Shown one piece after another: positions 31,355 to 38,929 of a stretch of 49,999 nt of DNA; positions within the stretch are counted from its first letter, which is position 1, and each line of letters opens with the position of its first letter. Where the stretch lies: NCBI GenBank assembly GCA_903927005.1, contig CAIYLH010000100.1, positions 1 through 49,999 of the forward strand. Reading direction: 5' to 3'. The translations under genes and the position numbers were made by a program. The notes beneath the pieces were generated by a model. That model worked only from the letters and a program-made list of their open reading frames with translations. It was not told the DNA's origin and did no database searches. This DNA is from an uncultured Pseudomonadota bacterium. Lineage in GTDB: Bacteria > Pseudomonadota > Gammaproteobacteria > Steroidobacterales > Steroidobacteraceae.

Positions 31355-33592
31355 CTAGCGGTCCCGTGGGTCCTTTTGTGGCTTGTCCGGGTGCGGATTC
31401 TCGGCCGGCGGTGGCGGTGCGCGGTTCGCAGCCGGCGGCGCGGCTGGCGGCGGCGGCGGCCGGAATTCCCGCACCGCCGGCGGCGACGGCGCCGGTTGTG
31501 ACGGCGGGGTCCATTCGCGCGGCGCCGCGGCGCGTGGTTCCGGTCGCGGTTCGTAGCTCGGCCGAGGCGGCGGCTGGTAGGCGGGCGCCCGGTTCTGGGG
31601 CGCTTCGTAGCGCGGTGACTGCTCGGCCGGTACCTGCGGGTTGACCGGTGGCGGCGCCGGCCGGTCGTAGCTTGGACGCTGTTCGTAGCGACGCGACTCC
31701 GGCGCGGTTGACGGTGTCGTTGGCGCCGGGGCTGGAGCCATCGGACGGTCGTAGCTGGGGCGCTGCGCAGGCTCGGGTCGCTGCGGCGAGGCCGGTGCGC
31801 CCTGGCGGGAGGGGTCGCCGGTCCGTGGTTCCTGCGGCGCCTCGCGGCGCCATTCGCTCGGCGCTGCCGGCGAGTAGTTCGGCGGTGGCCGATCGGTGCG
31901 GGTCGCCGGCGTCGTCGGCGGCATGCCGCGCGGCAGCTCGGCGTCTGCGCGTGGTGGTCGGGTCGCAGGCGACGGTAAGGCCGTTGGGGGTGTCTCGCGC
32001 GCCGGCTCGCGCGCCGGCACGTCACTGCGGATCACCCGGACGGAGTCCGGCCGCGCTATCGCAGGGCCCTGCGGCCCTTCGCGCCGCATTGCAGGGGCCC
32101 GCTCGACCGGTACCGGTCGACCGCCGTTGGCGATGACCGCACGCCGCTGCGCGTCGAACGACTGCGCCGGCGGCGGTGGCGGTACACGTGCGATGACTGG
32201 GCGCGTCCACATCTCGCGGCGCGGCTCGGCGGGCGCCGGTCTGCCGATGCTCTCGCGGCTCGGTGCGATCGCCGGCGCACTGCTCTCGGCGCGCATGTGC
32301 TCGAGCGCGCGCGGCGGCAGCCGGCTCAGATGCTCGCCAATGCGCTTTGAGCCGGTGAAGGCGTCGCGCGAGGTTGCGATCAGTGCGCCCGATACGCCGA
32401 GGTTGGCGTAACGGACTGGCTCGCGTCGGTCGTGGTCTCGCCCGCCGTGTTCTCGGTCTACGTAGTTGTTCACGTACGTGTTGGTGACGTGGATGTTGGT
32501 GATGTTGACGTTCTGGACGTAACCGCGGCTGTGGCGGTACGAGGGCACGTACACCTCGTTCCATCCCAGCGGGAACCAGCCTACCGGCGGGCCGCCGACG
32601 CCGATGCCTACGGACCAGCCCGGACCGCCGACCCAGCCGACCAGCGCAGGGGCATACATCGGGTTGTGGTGGCGCGGGCCTGGCGTCCAGCACCAGTCGC
32701 CCCGCACGTGTATCCAGCGGCCGTAGTGGAACGGCGCAAAACCCCATGGCGCCTCGTCGATCCAGGTCCAGCCCCAGGGTGCGATCCACGCCCAGTGCCC
32801 GTCGCGGTAGGGCGACCAGCCGGCGGCGACAGTGGGAACCCACACCGGGCCGTACTCGTCGAGCGTGCGCCAGGTGCCGTAGTCGTCGAGATCCTCGTAG
32901 CCGATGGTGTCGCGGGAGACGTAGCGGGTGGAGACCGCGCGATCCTCGCGCCGGTCACGCTCAGTGGCCCATTGGTCGAAGGCGTCGCCGGCTGGCAGGT
33001 TGCCCAGCTGCATCTGGTCGACCGAGCCGTAGAAGTCGGCGAGCTGGCCTGCCTGGACGGTCTGGGCGCCGTTCGCATCGGTTACCGCGAGCTGACCCTG
33101 GCGCACGGCGACGTGCAACTCGTCACCGCGGTCATTGACGTCGATCCGGTACGACCCTGGCCGCAGTACGGCGACTGAGGCGGCGGAGGTCGCGATCTCC
33201 AGCGTCTCGTCCGGCGCCAGCGAGCGCACCCGCAGCTGCAGCGTGCCGCCGGTGAGGCGCAGCTGCACGGTGTGATCGTCAATATTCAGGATACCCACGC
33301 CGGTCTCCGCTCCCAGCCGGATCGCGGTGGAGCCGACATGCAGTTCGGCGCGCGACTCGCGGTCGCTCCACAGCCGGTCGTCGTTGGTTAGCGGCCGGTT
33401 AAGTACGTCGGCAACCCACTGGTCGCTGCCGGCGGGTTCCAGCGAGACGGTCCCGAGCGCGACACTGACCCGGGCCACGCGTCCCGGTGGGTCGAGCGGC
33501 TCGTCCGCGCGTGCCAGTAGTGGTGTCAGCAGCACCAAGCTGGCCAGTGCGGCCAACAGGCGGGCGGGGAGAAGACGCGGATCGGGCAACAT
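31355..33592 (-). CDS. Secreted FecR-like/DUF6600 protein with long proline-rich tail
   Basis: 745 residues. Signal peptide about 1-29 (LLAALASLVLLTPLLARA). Residues about 40-195 form a FecR-like beta region (GTVSLEPAGSDQW...NRPLTNDDRLWSD, LRLTGGTLQLRVRSL, LRPGSYRIDV). The tryptophan-rich part that follows (about 230-330: DYGTWRTLDEYGPVWVPTV, GHWAWIAPWGWTWIDEAPWGF, HYGRWIHVRGDWCW) is the DUF6600 signature. A spacer with NVNITNIHVTNTYVNNYVD follows, and then a strongly proline/arginine-rich low-complexity tail from about 430 to the end, with repeated R-P-S-Y-x-R/P units. GGAGTAG precedes the ATG. The protein is probably periplasmic or envelope-associated; the tail could span or bind the cell wall. 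No sigma factor is adjacent, so it is not a standard FecIR anti-sigma protein. Confidence 0.83.
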   Translation of the reverse strand: MLPDPRLLPARLLAALASLVLLTPLLARADEPLDPPGRVARVSVALGTVSLEPAGSDQWVADVLNRPLTNDDRLWSDRESRAELHVGSTAIRLGAETGVGILNIDDHTVQLRLTGGTLQLRVRSLAPDETLEIATSAASVAVLRPGSYRIDVNDRGDELHVAVRQGQLAVTDANGAQTVQAGQLADFYGSVDQMQLGNLPAGDAFDQWATERDRREDRAVSTRYVSRDTIGYEDLDDYGTWRTLDEYGPVWVPTVAAGWSPYRDGHWAWIAPWGWTWIDEAPWGFAPFHYGRWIHVRGDWCWTPGPRHHNPMYAPALVGWVGGPGWSVGIGVGGPPVGWFPLGWNEVYVPSYRHSRGYVQNVNITNIHVTNTYVNNYVDREHGGRDHDRREPVRYANLGVSGALIATSRDAFTGSKRIGEHLSRLPPRALEHMRAESSAPAIAPSRESIGRPAPAEPRREMWTRPVIARVPPPPPAQSFDAQRRAVIANGGRPVPVERAPAMRREGPQGPAIARPDSVRVIRSDVPAREPARETPPTALPSPATRPPRADAELPRGMPPTTPATRTDRPPPNYSPAAPSEWRREAPQEPRTGDPSRQGAPASPQRPEPAQRPSYDRPMAPAPAPTTPSTAPESRRYEQRPSYDRPAPPPVNPQVPAEQSPRYEAPQNRAPAYQPPPRPSYEPRPEPRAAAPREWTPPSQPAPSPPAVREFRPPPPPAAPPAANRAPPPPAENPHPDKPQKDPRDR

Positions 33593-33690
33593 GGGGCTAC
33601 TCCTTAGCGGGCACCGTGCGGCGGGCCACGGCTATACGTTGAACCGTTCGGTGGCGATGGCGGCAAAGGTTGAGGGAATTTAACCTCGCC

Positions 33691-33711
33691 GTCATCCCAG
33701 CTTCGGATGAC
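33691..33711. repeat. Inverted repeat upstream of the MgtC-like gene
   Basis: GTCATCC (33691-33697), a 7-base spacer CAGCTTC, GGATGAC (33705-33711): perfect 7-bp arms. It lies between the divergent FecR/DUF6600 and MgtC-like genes, about 55 bases before the MgtC-like start. It may be an operator or an RNA hairpin in the leader. Confidence 0.4.
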
Positions 33712-33765
33712 ACACCCTGCGCCGCCCGGCACGGGCATAGTAGGCTGACATCCGGAGACCCAGTT

Positions 33766-34251
33766 ATGGATACATCGGCTCTGACGTTCGGCGACATCGT
33801 CCTGCGGCTGCTGTGTGCGGTTGCTTGCGGCGGCGTTATTGGCCTGAATCGTGATTTGCACCACAAGGGTGCCGGTCTGCGCACGTTTGGGCTAGTGGCA
33901 TTGGCCACAGCGGGAGTAGCGATTGGCGCATTGACGGCAGGCTCGGCTCATCCGGACGATTTTGGTCGGGTGATGCAAGGCGTGCTGACCGGCGTTGGCT
34001 TTCTCGGCGCCGGTGTCATCCTGCGGCGCCCGGACAGTGGTCGCGTTACCGGGCTGACGACCGCGGCGGCGATCTGGTTCGTGGCGGGCGTCGCGCTGCT
34101 GTGCGGGCTGGGGCAATTCCTGTTGGTCGGCCTGCTGGTGGGCATGGCGTTGTTGTTGTTGCTGTTCGGGCGGGGCGTCGAGCGGTTGACGGAGCGTTGG
34201 CTCGGAGCGGCGGTGGAGGACGAGGACGCAAGTCCGCCCCCGCTCGGCTGA
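33766..34251 (+). CDS. MgtC/SapB-family membrane protein
   Basis: 161 residues, four to five transmembrane segments. The family core is present near the N-terminus: CGGVIGLNRDLHHKGAGLRTFGLVALATAG, followed by GVLTGVGFLGAGVILRR and GLTTAAAIWFVAGVALLCG. It is the short form, without the C-terminal ACT-like domain of Salmonella MgtC. MgtC proteins affect Mg2+ homeostasis, ATP synthase activity and growth in low magnesium in some pathogens; many environmental homologues are unassigned. ATG 33766 is supported by CGGAG at 33753-33757; earlier in-frame codons run through the inverted repeat. It lies 64 bases before the TolC-like gene, which has its own -10-like box. Confidence 0.88.
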   Translation: MDTSALTFGDIVLRLLCAVACGGVIGLNRDLHHKGAGLRTFGLVALATAGVAIGALTAGSAHPDDFGRVMQGVLTGVGFLGAGVILRRPDSGRVTGLTTAAAIWFVAGVALLCGLGQFLLVGLLVGMALLLLLFGRGVERLTERWLGAAVEDEDASPPPLG

Positions 34252-34273
34252 CGCTTTGCCGAACTTTGCGTAT

Positions 34274-34290
34274 CCCCACGCCCCGTGGGG
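34274..34290 (+). terminator. Compact hairpin between the MgtC-like and TolC-like genes
   Basis: CCCCACG (34274-34280), loop CCC, CGTGGGG (34284-34290): a perfect 7-bp stem 22 bases after the MgtC-like stop. No T-tract follows. It overlaps the place where a -35 box for the next gene would be, so it could instead be a protein-binding site. Confidence 0.35.
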
Positions 34291-34303
34291 GTGGCGGCGC
34301 CAT

Positions 34304-34309
34304 TACAAT
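34304..34309 (+). promoter_or_regulatory. -10-like box (TACAAT) directly before the TolC-like gene
   Basis: TACAAT ends six bases before the ATG at 34316, again predicting transcription from the start codon and a leaderless mRNA for the export operon. No Shine-Dalgarno sequence is present, and no recognisable -35. Confidence 0.5.
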
Positions 34310-34315
34310 TGGCGA

Positions 34316-35761
34316 ATGCAAACTCATCCCCGTGACCTGCGCCGCGTGCGCGGCGCCCGAATCCTGCTGCCGGCCGTGCTCGGCAGCGGCCTGCTGTTCG
34401 CAATGACCGCCGCTGCCGGCTCGTTCACTGATCCGTTCGGAACGCGCGAGGCGATTGGTGCACGCACCGCTGGACTTGACGACCCACTGGGTCGCGATTG
34501 CGCATTGCCGGCAGGGCCGCTGACGCTGGCTGTCGCGGTCGACCTCGCTTTGTGCCGCAATCCGGCGACGCGCGCCAGCTGGGCCGGCGCGCGCCAGCAG
34601 GCCGCGGCGCTGGGCATCGCCCAGAGCGCGTGGCTGCCGAGTCTGACGGCCAGTGGCAGCGAGAACTGGAGCGACAACCCCCGCACGGTCGGTACCGGCA
34701 GTGGCTCGATGCAGCGCACCACCGACGCGGCGTTGAGTCTGTCGTGGACGCTGTTCGACTTTGGTGGCCGCGAGTCGCGCATTGCCAGCGCCCGACACCT
34801 GCTGGAGGCTGCTGCCAGCAGTGCTGGCAGCGCCGCGCAGCAGACGGTGCTGGCGACCGTGCAGGCGTACTACGGGGTCGTCGCGTCCGAGGCCGGTCTG
34901 CTCGCCGCTCGCAGTACCGAGGCCGCCGCGCAACATAGTCTGGAGGTGGCGCGCGGTCGTCGCGATGTGGGCGTCGCGACGCGTGCCGACGTGCTGCAGG
35001 CCGAGACCGCGTACGGTCAGGCAGTGCTCGGCCGGGTGCAGTCGGACGGCTCGCTCGCGACGGCGCGTGGCACGTTCGCCGTCACCATCGGTGCGCCGGC
35101 TGACATGACGCTGCGCCTCGACGCGGCGCCGGTGCCGGCGGAAGTGCCGGCGGTGACGCAGAAGATTGCTGACCTGATGAGTGAGGCGGCGCGGCAGCGT
35201 CCGGATCTGGCGGCGGCGCTAGCCCAGCGCGATGCAGCGGCAGCTGACGTGGGCAGCGCGCGGGCGGCCGGGCGACCGTCGATCAGTGTCGGTGCCGCAC
35301 GCAACTATGTGCAGACGGCGGGCCTGCCAAGCGACAACTACAACTCGATCGGCGTCAACGTCAGCTGGCCGCTGTTCAACGGCTTCAACACGACCTATCG
35401 CGTGCGGCAGGCGGAAGCCGCGCTCGCCGCACGCGAGGCCACCGCCGAGCAGGTTCGCCTTGGTGTATCGCTCGACGTCTGGAACGGCTACGCGGGCCTC
35501 GACTCCGCCGGGCAGCAGCTCACGGCAACGGCGGCGCTGCTGGCAAGCGCAACCGAGAACGAGCAGGTTGCGCTGGGTCGCTATCAGGCGGGCGTGGGCA
35601 CGATCGTCGACGTACTGACCGCGCAGTCGGCGCTGGCCGGAGCGCGTCAGCAGCGTATTGGCGCCGAGCGCAGTTGGCAGGTGGCGCGCGCGCAGCTTGC
35701 GCTTGCGCTGGGCCGGCTCACCTCGGCGGAGCCGCTGGCGATAGTCGGGGGTACACCGTGA
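34316..35761 (+). CDS. TolC-family outer membrane efflux protein
   Basis: 481 residues from ATG 34316. A signal peptide (about 1-37, ILLPAVLGSGLLFAMTAAAG) is followed by two tandem outer-membrane-efflux repeats of alpha-helical barrel sequence: PLTLAVAVDLALCRNP starts the first, SEAARQRPDLAAALAQRDAAAADVG the second. LGRYQAGVGTIVDVLTAQSALAGAR near the C-terminus is the usual conserved helix. It would provide the outer membrane duct for the MacAB-like pump encoded next. Its stop overlaps the GTG start of the adaptor gene. The start is leaderless by position of the -10 box. An in-frame start at 34256 is upstream of that box and is rejected. Confidence 0.87.
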   Translation: MQTHPRDLRRVRGARILLPAVLGSGLLFAMTAAAGSFTDPFGTREAIGARTAGLDDPLGRDCALPAGPLTLAVAVDLALCRNPATRASWAGARQQAAALGIAQSAWLPSLTASGSENWSDNPRTVGTGSGSMQRTTDAALSLSWTLFDFGGRESRIASARHLLEAAASSAGSAAQQTVLATVQAYYGVVASEAGLLAARSTEAAAQHSLEVARGRRDVGVATRADVLQAETAYGQAVLGRVQSDGSLATARGTFAVTIGAPADMTLRLDAAPVPAEVPAVTQKIADLMSEAARQRPDLAAALAQRDAAAADVGSARAAGRPSISVGAARNYVQTAGLPSDNYNSIGVNVSWPLFNGFNTTYRVRQAEAALAAREATAEQVRLGVSLDVWNGYAGLDSAGQQLTATAALLASATENEQVALGRYQAGVGTIVDVLTAQSALAGARQQRIGAERSWQVARAQLALALGRLTSAEPLAIVGGTP

Positions 35762-36990
35762 ACGCGCTGTGCCGCGGGCGCACGGCCGCCCTCCTTGTGC
35801 TGGCTGCGGCCCTGCCGCTGCTCGGCTGTGCCGGCGGCAAGAAGGTCGAGTACCTGACTGCGCCCGTGCAGCGCGGCGACCTCACCATCACCGTGTCTGC
35901 GACCGGCACGCTGAACCCGGTAAAGCTGATCAACGTCGGCACGCAGGTGTCCGGCACGGTCAAGGTCCTGAACGTCGACTACAACTCCCGTGTGCAGCGC
36001 GACGAGGTTCTCGCCCGACTTGACGAGCGCACCTACGCTGCAGCTGTGCGCCAGTCCGAGGCCAACGTGGCGAGCGCGACTGCCAGCCGTGCGCTGGCGT
36101 TGGCGAACGTCAAGCGCGCCGAGGATCTGTTTGCGAAGGGTTACGTGGCGCAGCAGGACCTCGACACCGCGCGCCAGCAGGTTGCAACTACTACCGCGCA
36201 GCGTGACCTAGTGCTCGCGCAGCTCGATCGTGATCGCACCAACCTCGGCTACACGGTGATCCGCTCACCCGTCTCGGGCGTGGTTGTCTCGCGCGAGGTT
36301 GACGTGGGTCAGACCGTTGCCGCCAGCTTCCAGACACCGACGCTGTTCAAGATCGCGCAGGACCTGTCGAAGATGCAGATCGACTCCAGCTTCGCGGAGG
36401 CTGATGTCGGGCGTCTGCGCGTGGATCAATCGGTGCGCTTCACGGTGGACGCGTTCCCGGATCGCATGTTCGAAGGCATCGTGCGGCAGATCCGCCTCAA
36501 TCCGACCACGGTGCAGAACGTGGTGACCTACGACGTGGTCGTCGGCGTCGACAACCTTGACCAGATCCTGCTGCCCGGCATGACCGCGTACGTCAACGTG
36601 ATCCTGTCGGAAAAGCATGCTGTGCTGGCCGTTCCGAACGCCGCGTTGCGCTTTCGCCCCCCGGGAGTCGAGGCACCGGGCATCCCCGCGACGGCGGGCG
36701 TCGCAGCAGGCGCCAAGGCCGGCGCCGGCGATGCCGGTCGCGGCGCGGGTGCTGCAGGTCACGGCGCTGGGGCGCGCCGCGGTGGTGGGCCGCGCGCAAT
36801 CTACGTGCTGCGCAAAGGCGCGCCGGTGGCCGTGCAGGTGCGTCTGGGCGGCACCGACCGGCGTTCGACCGAGGTGGTCGAGGGCGATCTGAAGGAAGGC
36901 GACGAGGTGATCGTCGGGCTCGCAGGCACTGCCGGCGGCACAGCGCCTGGCGGATCTGCCGGAAGCGCGCCGCGCGTACGGATGTTCTGA
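35758..36990 (+). CDS. macA: MacA-like periplasmic adaptor (membrane fusion protein), probable lipoprotein
   Basis: 410 residues from GTG 35758 (overlaps the TolC-like stop; GGGGGT lies 6-11 bases upstream). The N-terminus carries ALPLLGC, a lipobox-like site at Cys24. Then come the MacA blocks: YLTAPVQRGDLTITVSATGTLNP, GTQVSGTVKVLNVDYNSRVQRDEVLARLD, a coiled-coil hairpin (about 85-150), YTVIRSPVSGVVVSREVDVGQTV, and LLPGMTAYVNVILSEK. A Gly/Ala-rich insert (about 300-345, AGAKAGAGDAGRGAGAAGHG) sits before the final membrane-proximal domain and is unusually long. The adaptor links the inner membrane permease to the TolC-like duct. Confidence 0.87.
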   Translation: MNALCRGRTAALLVLAAALPLLGCAGGKKVEYLTAPVQRGDLTITVSATGTLNPVKLINVGTQVSGTVKVLNVDYNSRVQRDEVLARLDERTYAAAVRQSEANVASATASRALALANVKRAEDLFAKGYVAQQDLDTARQQVATTTAQRDLVLAQLDRDRTNLGYTVIRSPVSGVVVSREVDVGQTVAASFQTPTLFKIAQDLSKMQIDSSFAEADVGRLRVDQSVRFTVDAFPDRMFEGIVRQIRLNPTTVQNVVTYDVVVGVDNLDQILLPGMTAYVNVILSEKHAVLAVPNAALRFRPPGVEAPGIPATAGVAAGAKAGAGDAGRGAGAAGHGAGARRGGGPRAIYVLRKGAPVAVQVRLGGTDRRSTEVVEGDLKEGDEVIVGLAGTAGGTAPGGSAGSAPRVRMF

Positions 36991-37703
36991 TGTCCGCCAC
37001 TGCGGTTATCCAGTGCCGAGGCCTGCTCAAAGACTACGTCACCGACGCTGGCGCGCTGCATGTGCTCAAGGGCATCGACCTGACGGTCATGCCCGGCGAG
37101 TTCGTCGCGATCATGGGCCCATCGGGCTCGGGCAAGTCGACGCTGATGAACATCCTCGGCTGCCTCGATGTGCCCAGCGGCGGCCAGTACCTGCTGGCGG
37201 GCGCTGACGTTGGCAGTCTGGGTGAGCCGGCGCTGGCGCGACTGCGCAACCAGACGATCGGCTTTGTGTTCCAGGGCTTCAATCTGCTGGGTCGGGCAAC
37301 GCTCGAGGATAACGTCGCACTGCCGCTCGTTTACGCGCGCGTCGGCACTGCTGAGCGACGCGCGCGTGCCCGCGCCGTGCTCGCGAAGGTGGGCCTTGGC
37401 GACTATCCGCGCTCGTTTCCGAACAAGATCTCCGGCGGCCAGCAGCAACGGGTCGCAATCGCGCGGGCGCTGGTGACATCTCCCGCCCTTGTGCTTGCCG
37501 ATGAGCCGACCGGCAACCTCGACAGCCATACGAGCATGGAGATCATGCAGCTTTTCGCTGCGCTCAATCGCGACGGCATGACGGTGGTGGTGGTCACCCA
37601 CGAGCCGGACGTTGCCGCCTGCGCAAGCCGGCTGGTGCAACTGCGCGACGGCCTGGTCCATTACGACGGGCCGGTGCCCGAACAGTTCAGGAAAGCGTCA
37701 TGA
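36990..37703 (+). CDS. MacB-type ABC transporter ATPase subunit
   Basis: 237 residues. ABC motifs are complete: Walker A GPSGSGKST, FQGFNLL, signature ISGGQQQR, Walker B LVLADEPTGNLD, and VVVTHE. The sequence is of the LolD/MacB (macrolide/lipoprotein exporter) class. In E. coli MacB the ATPase and permease are one polypeptide; here they are separate genes with a four-base ATGA overlap. The start overlaps the adaptor stop by one base. It energises the pump by mechanotransmission rather than by transport through the membrane. Confidence 0.9.
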   Translation: MSATAVIQCRGLLKDYVTDAGALHVLKGIDLTVMPGEFVAIMGPSGSGKSTLMNILGCLDVPSGGQYLLAGADVGSLGEPALARLRNQTIGFVFQGFNLLGRATLEDNVALPLVYARVGTAERRARARAVLAKVGLGDYPRSFPNKISGGQQQRVAIARALVTSPALVLADEPTGNLDSHTSMEIMQLFAALNRDGMTVVVVTHEPDVAACASRLVQLRDGLVHYDGPVPEQFRKAS

Positions 37704-38920
37704 TCCTGGCCATGCTGCGCGAGGCGTTCGCGGCGATGGTCGCCAATCGGATGCGTGCGGCGCTGACGATGCTTGGCATGGTGATCGGCGTCGCGGCGGT
37801 GATTCTGATGCTCGCGATCGGGCGCGGAGTCGAGGATTCGGTCAGCAAGTCGATCGCCTCGATGGGCAGCAACCTTTTCATCGTGCTGTCCGGATCCGCA
37901 GCGCAGGGCGGCCTGCGGATGGGCAGCGGTAACGCGCCCACGCTCACGCTCGACGATGCCACTGCGATCAACGAGCTGCCTGGCGTTGTAGCGGACGCAC
38001 CGACGCTGCCGGGCGGTGCCCAGGTCGTGTACGGCTCTGCCAACTGGGGCACGCAGGTCAACGGTACGATCCCGGATTACCTGGAGGTCTCGTCCTGGGC
38101 TGTTGCCAGTGGCGCGATTTTCGATGATTCGGACGTGCGCGGGGCAACCCGCGTCGCGATGCTCGGCCAGACGGTGGCGGATAACCTGTTCGGCGGCGAA
38201 GATCCGGTGGGTCGAACGATCCGCATCAAGAACGCGCCGTTCGTCGTGGTCGGCGTCATGAGTCGCCGTGGGCAGAGCCTGGATGGCCGCGACCAGGACG
38301 ACACGGTGCTGGTGCCGGTCACGACCGCGCAGCGCAAGCTGTTTGGCGCGCAGTTCCAGGGTACCGTCCGCTTCATTACTGTCAAGGCGGAATCGGAAGC
38401 TGCGATGCCGCGGGTAGAGGACGAGATCAACGCATTGCTGCGCGAGCGCCACCGCGTACGCGACGGCGCCGATGCCGACTTTACCGTCCGCAATCTGGCG
38501 GCGATTGCCGCAACCGCGGCTCAGGCGACGCGAATGATGGCGCTGCTGCTCGGCGCGATCGCCTCGATCTCGCTGGTGGTCGGCGGTATCGGCATCATGA
38601 ACATCATGCTCGTGTCAGTTACCGAGCGGACGCGTGAAATAGGCATTCGCATGGCGATTGGCGCAGCTCGCTCACACATTCTCTGGCAGTTCCTGCTCGA
38701 GTCGATCGTGCTGTCTTTGGTGGGTTGCCTGATCGGCGTCGGTCTCGGCGTTGCCGGCGCTTACGTCGTTAGTCACACCACCGAAATCACGACCATCGTC
38801 TCGGTCGGTTCCGTGGCGCTTGGCTTTTCAGTCGCGGCGGCGATCGGCGTGTTCTTCGGGTTCTATCCGGCGCGCAAGGCTTCGCTGCTGCAGCCGATCG
38901 AGGCGTTGCGCTTCCAGTAG
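37700..38920 (+). CDS. MacB-type ABC transporter permease subunit
   Basis: 406 residues. One N-terminal transmembrane segment (ALTMLGMVIGVAAVILMLAIG) is followed by a periplasmic MacB core domain (about 45-275) and three C-terminal segments with the FtsX-type motif LVVGGIGIMNIMLVSVTERTREIGIRMAIGA, a hallmark of this family. It ends FGFYPARKASLLQPIEALRFQ, the typical 'P-A-x-A..L-P-I-E-A-L-R' finish. The four genes 34316-38920 make a complete tripartite export system. The substrate is unknown; homologues export macrolides, peptides, siderophores or lipoproteins. The gene converges with the EAL-domain gene six bases later. Confidence 0.9.
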   Translation: MILAMLREAFAAMVANRMRAALTMLGMVIGVAAVILMLAIGRGVEDSVSKSIASMGSNLFIVLSGSAAQGGLRMGSGNAPTLTLDDATAINELPGVVADAPTLPGGAQVVYGSANWGTQVNGTIPDYLEVSSWAVASGAIFDDSDVRGATRVAMLGQTVADNLFGGEDPVGRTIRIKNAPFVVVGVMSRRGQSLDGRDQDDTVLVPVTTAQRKLFGAQFQGTVRFITVKAESEAAMPRVEDEINALLRERHRVRDGADADFTVRNLAAIAATAAQATRMMALLLGAIASISLVVGGIGIMNIMLVSVTERTREIGIRMAIGAARSHILWQFLLESIVLSLVGCLIGVGLGVAGAYVVSHTTEITTIVSVGSVALGFSVAAAIGVFFGFYPARKASLLQPIEALRFQ

Positions 38921-38929
38921 TCGCGACTA
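38918..38929. repeat. 12-bp perfect palindrome containing both convergent stop codons
   Basis: TAGTCGCGACTA reads identically on both strands. Its first TAG is the stop of the permease; its last three bases are the complement of the TAG stop of the EAL-domain protein. There is no loop or T-tract, so it is unlikely to terminate transcription. Confidence 0.5.
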
